This document shows positions 58,145 through 64,000 of a stretch of 64,000 nucleotides of DNA, piece after piece. The stretch is from DATFVA01 sp963815785 (lineage in GTDB: Bacteria > Bacteroidota > Ignavibacteria > Ignavibacteriales > Ignavibacteriaceae), in the NCBI GenBank assembly GCA_963815785.1, contig CAWFHZ010000013.1, positions 372,001 through 436,000 on the forward strand, read 5' to 3'. The first letter of the stretch is position 1. The number at the start of each line of letters is the position of its first letter. Below the pieces are notes generated by a model, which worked only from the letters and a program-made list of their open reading frames with translations, was not told where the DNA came from and searched no databases. The position numbers were made by a program, and so were the translations under genes.

Positions 58145-59761
58145 ATGATAAAGCGTTTATTACTTTTACTTTTACTTTTTACGGGAATAGCCTTACCTCA
58201 AGGCTGGACCTTGATAAGTACTGTCCCAACATCACCAGCAATTAATTCAATTGCCGTAGTAAATGAGAATATTATCTGGGTAGCATGTGCGGGCAGTAAA
58301 GTTTATTTATCTGAGGATGGAGGACTATCCTGGACACTAAGGAATACAGGAATTCCTGCTGCAACTGATCTATATGGAATTTCTGCCCTTGATAATATGA
58401 ATTGCTGGGTAGGTACAGTAGCCGGCAGTATCTACAGAACTTCTGACGGAGGAAACAGCTGGACTCTCCAGATTGCTGTTGCCGGAAGTTTTATGGATGG
58501 CATTAAAATGTTTGATGTAAATAATGGTGTATATTATGCTGATCCTACAGGGAGTGGTCAACCTTACCAGTTCAGATATACAACTGATGGCGGAACTAAC
58601 TGGACGATTGCTCCTAATTCACCAATTGCAGGAAGTGAATTTGGTGTTATAAACGCATGGGACTGGTTAGATCAGAATACATTCTGGATTGGCTCGGCTA
58701 ATACAACTGCCAATGCAACTACAGCAAAAATATATTACACAACTACCGGATTTGCCGGAACCTGGAACTCAGCAACTGTAGCAGGAGTCGGTGGTACGCA
58801 GGGATTATATTACCAGGCTATTGGTTTCACCGATGCCATGCACGGAATGGCAGGTTCCAATGGAAGTAATATTGTTAAAACAACAGACGGCGGTGTAACG
58901 TGGCAGCCGGCAAATATTCCAACATCTATTAGTGCATTTGCTGCAATTAATTTCAATGGTTTAAAAGACGGTTCTAACACTTACTGGCTGGTACTATCTG
59001 AATCAACTACCTCGTACAGAATGTTTAAAACAACTGACCAGGGAAATACATATACCGAAGAAACTCTTCCGCCCGCAGCTGTTACAAATGGAGTACAACA
59101 TATGGTTTTCCTGAACAACAACCTTGGTTTTGCTGGCGGTGGCGCAGGAGTTTTTCTAAAATATACGGGTATTGTTCCAGTGGAATTAACCTCTTTTACT
59201 GCAAATTCACTCAGTGGGAAAATTGTTCTGAACTGGAGAACAGCAACTGAAACCAATAACAGAGGTTTTGAAATAGAGAGAAGAATAATTAAAGGTGATA
59301 ATACCGGAACCTGGAATTTTATAGGATTCAAATCCGGCAATGGGACAACAACTAATCCGCAGGAGTATTCATATACTGATAATATTAGTGATATCAATGC
59401 TACTTCTATAGCATATAGGTTAAAACAGGTAGATTTTGATGGAAGATCAAACTATAGCGATGAAGTCCTGGTAGAAAATATTGTTCCTGTACAATTCTCT
59501 TTATCTCAAAATTATCCGAATCCTTTTAATCCAACCACAGTAATAAATTATGCACTGCCTTATAATACTTTTGTCAGCCTGAAAGTTTACAATGCTCTAG
59601 GACAGGAAGTTTCAACTCTCGTAAATGAAACTAAACAGGCAGGAAGTCATCATATCAACTTCAATGCCTCGGGGTTGCCCTCTGGAGTATACTACTATAT
59701 TTTAAAAGCTGGAATTAATAATAATTTTGTGCAATCAGACAAAATGATTCTTATGAAGTAA
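58145..59761 (+). CDS. Secreted YCF48/BNR-type beta-propeller protein with T9SS sorting domain
   Basis: The start is ATG 58145 because AAAAGGAGGT lies directly upstream and MIKRLLLLLLLFTGIALPQ is a signal peptide; an open frame extends 25 codons further without such signals. The 538-residue precursor carries BNR/YCF48-like repeats (about 20-330) with SEDGGLSWT, TSDGGNSWT, TTDGGTNWT, TTDGGVTWQ and TTDQGNTYT, which fold as a propeller. A fibronectin-like linker (VELTSFTANSLSGKIVLNWRT area) comes next, then the sorting domain with LSQNYPNPFNPTTVINYA to SDKMILMK. It is exported through T9SS; the ligand is unknown. Confidence 0.85.
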   Translation: MIKRLLLLLLLFTGIALPQGWTLISTVPTSPAINSIAVVNENIIWVACAGSKVYLSEDGGLSWTLRNTGIPAATDLYGISALDNMNCWVGTVAGSIYRTSDGGNSWTLQIAVAGSFMDGIKMFDVNNGVYYADPTGSGQPYQFRYTTDGGTNWTIAPNSPIAGSEFGVINAWDWLDQNTFWIGSANTTANATTAKIYYTTTGFAGTWNSATVAGVGGTQGLYYQAIGFTDAMHGMAGSNGSNIVKTTDGGVTWQPANIPTSISAFAAINFNGLKDGSNTYWLVLSESTTSYRMFKTTDQGNTYTEETLPPAAVTNGVQHMVFLNNNLGFAGGGAGVFLKYTGIVPVELTSFTANSLSGKIVLNWRTATETNNRGFEIERRIIKGDNTGTWNFIGFKSGNGTTTNPQEYSYTDNISDINATSIAYRLKQVDFDGRSNYSDEVLVENIVPVQFSLSQNYPNPFNPTTVINYALPYNTFVSLKVYNALGQEVSTLVNETKQAGSHHINFNASGLPSGVYYYILKAGINNNFVQSDKMILMK

Positions 59762-59785
59762 ATATTTAAACTTTTTGTGTGCTTT

Positions 59786-59815
59786 AAACCCTGCATTTTT
59801 TTGCAGGGTTTTTTA
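59786..59815 (+). terminator. Rho-independent terminator
   Basis: AAACCCTGCA and TGCAGGGTTT form a perfect 10-bp stem with a 6-T loop, followed by further T, 25 bases after the YCF48-type gene. Confidence 0.85.
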
Positions 59816-59914
59816 TTATTAAATCTGTTAAATTTGAATAGAAGAATTTTTTGAATTTGTATAAGTTCTTTTTTTTATTAGTTTAGTTACTGAAAAGAAA
59901 CAACAGGGAATTTG

Positions 59915-60328
59915 ATGGAAATACCAATTATTGATAAAAGCAATTACCTTAAGGGATTATTAATAACCGCCAGAAAAGATAACCAATTAGCTGAATCTGA
60001 AAAGAAAATCATACGTGAAATCTCCGTTAAATTAGGTTTTGCCAGTGATTTTTATGAAGATATAATTAAAAGTCTGCTTAACAACAAATATATAACGGAT
60101 GAACCTATTTCTTTCTCAAATAAAATGATTGCAGAATCATTTGTTGATGATGGTCTTCGTCTTGCGTTTTCAGATAATAAAATATCAGATAATGAAATCA
60201 ACTGGCTGAGAGCAACAGCAGAAGCAAACGGAATTGAGAAAAAATGGTTTGAAGAAAAAATGAACATTCATAAAAGTTCACCCGGGCTTTTAATGAATTC
60301 TGATTTTGCCCTCTATTCCATAATCTGA
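59915..60328 (+). CDS. TerB-like small helical protein
   Basis: The start is taken as ATG 59915 (MEIPIIDKSNY), the codon next to an in-frame TTG. The 137-residue acidic, all-helical protein shows the two-lobed pattern LKGLLITARKDNQLAESEKKI, then SFVDDGLRLAFSDNKISDNEINWL, in which x-x-D-x-x-(L/I)-xxxE repeats resemble the TerB/DUF533 tellurite-resistance fold with Asp-rich metal sites. No export signal. It is monocistronic between two terminator-like hairpins. The family call is by pattern and tentative. Confidence 0.5.
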   Translation: MEIPIIDKSNYLKGLLITARKDNQLAESEKKIIREISVKLGFASDFYEDIIKSLLNNKYITDEPISFSNKMIAESFVDDGLRLAFSDNKISDNEINWLRATAEANGIEKKWFEEKMNIHKSSPGLLMNSDFALYSII

Positions 60329-60353
60329 AGAAATATACCAGCGTTAAAATTAT

Positions 60354-60393
60354 AAAGCAGTGGAAATATGATCTTATACTATTCCGCTGCTTT
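60354..60393 (+). terminator. Stem-loop, probable terminator
   Basis: A 12-base stem (AAAGCAGTGGAA / TTCCGCTGCTTT, one G-U pair) encloses a 16-base loop 26 bases after the TerB-like gene. The following T tract is weak, so efficiency is uncertain. Confidence 0.6.
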
Positions 60394-60530
60394 AACTTTT
60401 CACTATTCCTGCTCTTATTCTTGTCCTTTGTTCCGCATATATCTAATTTTCATGTAACAAAAATTGAATGATTTAGATTTTAATATTTAATTCAATATCA
60501 ACTCTGTAAATACTCGCAAAGGAATTATTT

Positions 60531-61570
60531 ATGCCTGAAAAAATGAAAGCTCTTGTTAAAAGATATTCAAAACCGGGAATCTGGATGGATGAAGTACCGG
60601 TTCCGGAAATTGGTGTTAACGATGTACTGATAAAAATTCACAAAACCTCCATCTGCGGAACAGATATTCATATATATAACTGGGATGAATGGGCTCAGAA
60701 AACTATTCCCGTCCCTATGGTTGTCGGTCACGAATATGTCGGTGAAATTGTAGAAATAGGTTCAAATGTTCAGGATGTAAAAATTGGTGAACTGGTGAGT
60801 GGAGAAGGACACATAGTTTGCGGACATTGCCGCAACTGCCGAGCAGGAAGAAGACATTTGTGTCCGAATACAAAAGGAGTCGGAGTAAATCGTCCCGGAT
60901 GTTTTGCCGAATATCTTGCAATTCCTGTAACAAACGTTTGGCATTGCGATCCAAGAATTCCTGAAGATATTTTTTCAATTTTTGATCCATTCGGAAATGC
61001 AACTCACACTGCTCTTTCTTTTGATCTACTTGGTGAAGATGTTCTTATAACAGGTGCGGGACCTATTGGGATAATGGCTGCCGCAATTGCAAAACATGCC
61101 GCAGCGCGAAATGTAGTAATTACAGATATGAATCCGTACCGTCTAAATCTGGCAAAAAAAGTCGGTGTTACCAGAGCCGTTGATGTTTCAAAAGAGAAAT
61201 TCCTGATATTGTTAAAGAACTTGGAATGAGAGAAGGTTTTGATGTCGGGTTGGAAATGTCAGGAAGTCCGCACGCTTTAAATGATATGATTGATGTAATG
61301 TTCCATGGTGGTAAAATAGCACTGCTGGGACTGCTTCCGAACAACGCAGGTGTAAACTGGGAAAAAATAATTTTTAACGGTTTGAACATAAAAGGAATTT
61401 ACGGGAGAGAAATGTTTGAGACGTGGTATAAAATGCAGGCAATGGTACAAAGTGGTCTGGATATAACGCCTGTAATCACACACCGTTTTTCGTATAAGGA
61501 TTTTCAGGAGGGATTTGAAATAATGAGATCAGGAAATTCAGGAAAAATAATTTTGAACTGGATGGAATAA
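60531..61570 (+). CDS. tdh: L-threonine 3-dehydrogenase, frameshifted
   Basis: Tdh oxidises L-threonine with NAD+ to 2-amino-3-ketobutyrate. The first frame shows catalytic zinc ligands in SICGTDIHIY and VGHEYVGEIVE, structural-zinc Cys in CGHCRNCRAGRRHLCPN, and the NAD site ITGAGPIGIMAA. It stops at 61229 after DVSKEKFLILLKNLE. A second frame continues GMREGFDVGLEMSGSPHAL through GLNIKGIYGREMFETWYKM to 61570. Adding one A to the AAA at about 61198-61200 restores KEKIPDIVKELGMREG and a normal length of about 346 residues. The partner kbl starts 31 bases later. Confidence 0.92.
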
Positions 61571-61601
61571 AACTCTATCAAAAAATTGAAGGGAACTTAA
61601 A

Positions 61602-62792
61602 ATGATTGAAAAGACAAGAAACCATTACAGCACAATTTTAAAAGGAATTGAAGATGAAGGTCTATTTAAAAAAGAAAGAATAATTACGAGTCCGCAAAAG
61701 GCTAATATTGAGGTTAAAGGCGGACAGCATGTTTTGAATATGTGTGCTAATAATTATCTCGGTTTGGCAGATAACCCAACCATAATTCAGGCAGCAAAGG
61801 AAAGTTTTGATAGATGGGGTTATGGCTTATCATCAGTTCGTTTTATTTGCGGAACACAGGAAATTCATAAAGAACTTGAACAGAAGATCTCTCAATTTCT
61901 AGAAATGGAAGACACAATTCTGTATACTTCCTGTTTCGATGCGAACGGCGGTTTGTTTGAAACAATTTTATCGGAAGAGGATGCAGTAATTAGTGATGAA
62001 CTAAACCATGCAAGTATAATTGATGGAGTAAGATTGTGTAAAGCACAGCGGTACCGATACAAAAATAATGATATGAATGACCTGGAAGCAAAGCTGAAAG
62101 AAGCACGCGAAGCAAAGATTAAGAATATACTGATTGCAACAGATGGTGTTTTTTCAATGGATGGAACCATTGCTAATTTAAAGGGAATCTGTGATCTGGC
62201 TGATAAATATGAAGCTATGGTAATGGTTGATGATTCACACGCAGTGGGATTTATGGGTAAGCACGGAAAAGGAACTCACGAGTACAACGGAGTTATGGGA
62301 AGAGTTGATATCATTACAGGAACGCTTGGCAAAGCACTTGGAGGTGCAAGCGGCGGTTACACAAGTGCAAGAAAAGAAATTGTTGATTTGCTGAGACAAA
62401 GAAGCCGGCCTTATTTATTTTCGAATACTGTAGCTCCTTCAATTGTTTCTGCTTCAATAAAAGTTTTGGAAATGTTAAGTGCAAATACTCATTTAAGAGA
62501 TAAACTTGAAGAGAATACAAAATATTTTCGTGAAGGGATTTCCAAAGCAGGGTTAAATATAAAACCGGGAACTCACCCGATTGTACCGATTATGCTTGGC
62601 GATGCAGTGCTTGCGCAGAAGATGGCTGCGAGTATGCTTGAGAAAGGTGTTTATGTAATAGGTTTCTTCTTTCCTGTAGTCCCCAAAGGCACAGCCAGAA
62701 TCAGGGTACAGATTTCTGCTGCACATACAAAGGAAGATCTGGATTTTGCAATATCAAAATTCAAAGAGGCAAAAGATGAGTTTGGAATTTAA
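61602..62792 (+). CDS. kbl: Glycine C-acetyltransferase (2-amino-3-ketobutyrate CoA ligase)
   Basis: This PLP enzyme cleaves 2-amino-3-ketobutyrate with CoA to glycine and acetyl-CoA, completing threonine catabolism after Tdh. The 396-residue protein shows MCANNYLGLADNP, GYGLSSVRFICGTQEIHKELE, DELNHASIIDGVRL, MVDDSHAVGFMG, and the PLP Lys in GTLGKALGGASGGY. Near the end is RIRVQISAAHT. Length matches the alpha-oxoamine synthase family. It forms an operon with tdh and ends at a textbook terminator. Confidence 0.96.
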   Translation: MIEKTRNHYSTILKGIEDEGLFKKERIITSPQKANIEVKGGQHVLNMCANNYLGLADNPTIIQAAKESFDRWGYGLSSVRFICGTQEIHKELEQKISQFLEMEDTILYTSCFDANGGLFETILSEEDAVISDELNHASIIDGVRLCKAQRYRYKNNDMNDLEAKLKEAREAKIKNILIATDGVFSMDGTIANLKGICDLADKYEAMVMVDDSHAVGFMGKHGKGTHEYNGVMGRVDIITGTLGKALGGASGGYTSARKEIVDLLRQRSRPYLFSNTVAPSIVSASIKVLEMLSANTHLRDKLEENTKYFREGISKAGLNIKPGTHPIVPIMLGDAVLAQKMAASMLEKGVYVIGFFFPVVPKGTARIRVQISAAHTKEDLDFAISKFKEAKDEFGI

Positions 62793-62820
62793 AATAACGG
62801 ATAAAGTTCATCTCAATTTT

Positions 62821-62845
62821 AAGGGAGCTTCGGCTCCCTTTTTTA
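62821..62845 (+). terminator. Rho-independent terminator of tdh-kbl
   Basis: AAGGGAGC and GCTCCCTT form a perfect 8-bp stem closed by a TTCG tetraloop, followed by TTTTT, 28 bases after kbl. Confidence 0.9.
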
Positions 62846-62937
62846 TTATTTATTTCAGCACTTCCGGCTTAAATTGGTGAGTTCTACAAAATTTCAATAA
62901 ATTCAGATTATAAATTCTATTCCATAATATAATTGAA

Positions 62938-64000
62938 ATGAACAACGCACCAAATCATCCCACAATTAGTATTGATGAAATAATCCGCCCAACACGTGTT
63001 GAAGTAAATTTAAAGCTTCTCAGAGAAAATTTTCAGAATTTAAAAAAACACATTGGATCTGTAAAAGTTATGCCTATACTAAAGGCTAATGCTTACGGTC
63101 ACGGTCTAGTCAGAATTGCGCAGTTTTATCAGGAATCGAATGTTGATTATCTCGGAGTTGCAGTAGTTGAGGAAGGAATTTTATTGAGACAGTATGGCAT
63201 TACTGTTCCTATTCTTGTGTTAGGCGGCGTTTGGGGAAATCAAATTCCACTCTTCCTTAAAAATGATTTGGCGATTACTGCTTCTTCTATAGATAAACTA
63301 AAACAAATTGATAAAAGTGCAGAACAATTAAAAATTAAGGCAAAAGTTCATTTAAAAATTGATACCGGAATGGAAAGACTCGGAGTTCATTATTATAATG
63401 CTAATAGTTTTTTAGAAGAAGCATATAAATGTAGGAATATTTCTGTTGAAGGAATTTATTCACACTTTGCAAACTCTGATTCTCCTGATTTAACTCATAC
63501 TAAGCTTCAGTTCGAAAGATTTAATGAGGTACTTTCTTTTTTTGAAAAGCATTCCATAAAACCTCCTATCAGACACTTTTCGAATTCCGGCGCAGTGTTA
63601 CAATTCCCTGAAGCAAACTTTGATATGATTCGTCCGGGCATTTTACTTTTTGGGGTTTATCCCTCATTTGAAATAAAAAAGACAATAAAGGTAAAACCAA
63701 TCCTAACATGGAAATCACTAGTGGTTTACTTTAAGGTGATAACGCCAAACCATCCTGTCGGATATGGGTTAACCTGGCAGACGGATCACAATGTAAGAGC
63801 TGTCACAATTCCAGTGGGATATGGAGATGGTTATTTCAGCGAGTATGAGCGACAAAGCCAAAGTAATAGTTGACGGAGATAAATATCCCGTTATCGGAAG
63901 AATCTCAATGGATCAAATAGTAGTTAATCTTGAGAAAGGCAGCGCTTACAATGGAGATGAAGTTATTCTGCTTGGCAGTGATGGCAAAAATAATATTACA
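62938..64000 (+). CDS. alr: Alanine racemase, frameshifted and cut by the window edge
   Basis: Alr makes D-alanine for peptidoglycan using PLP. From ATG 62938 the frame shows RPTRVEVNLKLLREN, the PLP Lys in MPILKANAYGHG, KIDTGMERLGV, SHFANSDSPD, HFSNSGAVLQFP and IPVGYGDGYFS. It then ends at 63873. In the next frame it continues SMSDKAKVIVDGDKYPVIG, RISMDQIVVNLEKG and GDEVILLG to the edge, all expected racemase sequence. One extra G at about 63840-63842 explains the split. The catalytic Tyr region lies near or beyond the break. The 3' end is outside the window. Confidence 0.9.

Noticed and set aside
61226..61570. Separate gene starting at ATG 61226 with an ATGA overlap
   Set aside because: The sequence is the C-terminal part of threonine dehydrogenase; the apparent overlap arises by chance from the frameshift.

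Overview
The window comes from the chromosome of a Gram-negative, AT-rich bacterium of the Bacteroidota/Chlorobi group, most likely class Ignavibacteria (Ignavibacterium/Melioribacter-like). Four things support this: an LpxC-FabZ fusion; a complete lipid A and outer-membrane assembly set; three secreted proteins that end in a type IX secretion sorting domain with the NYPNPFNP signature; and GTP-dependent PEP carboxykinase. This assignment is inference from gene content. No rRNA, tRNA, CRISPR array, prophage or insertion sequence was seen.

Layout. 1-5.1 kb (minus): ssb (partial), rpsF, hppA, pth, rplY and prs, a translation and nucleotide block. 5.2-9.4 kb: a lipoprotein, an FmdB zinc ribbon, and a large metallopeptidase / beta-propeller / outer-membrane barrel fusion. 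9.4-28.3 kb (minus): a long envelope-biogenesis array reading uppS, bamA, two skp/ompH copies, lpxD, lpxC-fabZ, lpxA, lipM, panB, a beta-propeller protein, rfaE1, rfaE2, tamB and rnr. 28.4-29.8 kb: lexA with two small genes as a probable SOS operon, driven by a promoter overlapped by a long palindrome. 29.9-34 kb: ilvE, mlaE and pckG. 34-39.3 kb (plus): a soluble multi-PAS hybrid kinase, an NAD-binding epimerase-like protein and a drug/metabolite transporter. 39.4-45.3 kb: an NtrB/NtrC-type two-component system flanked on both sides by outward-reading genes for small secreted DxDGDG proteins, each behind a sigma-54-like promoter with a shared upstream palindrome. The layout resembles ZraSR/ZraP. 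Next to it lies a secreted protein with five CPYL repeats. 45.5-48.7 kb: a secreted GH13 glycosidase and two unknown genes. 48.7-50.3 kb: an AbiE toxin-antitoxin pair behind a 19-bp inverted repeat. 50.4-59.8 kb: three T9SS cargo proteins around fumC, one with three almost identical 375-bp internal repeats. 59.9-64 kb: a TerB-like protein, the tdh-kbl threonine degradation pair and the start of alr.

A feature of the whole window is that nine well-conserved genes (prs, rnr, rfaE2, lexA, a DMT transporter, the GH13 enzyme, fumC, tdh, alr) are each broken by one or two single-base indels, about half of them in A/T runs. Several are normally essential, so sequencing or assembly error is the simplest explanation. 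I annotate them as full-length genes with the break noted. The most interesting biology is the sigma-54 two-component module at 39.4-45 kb.
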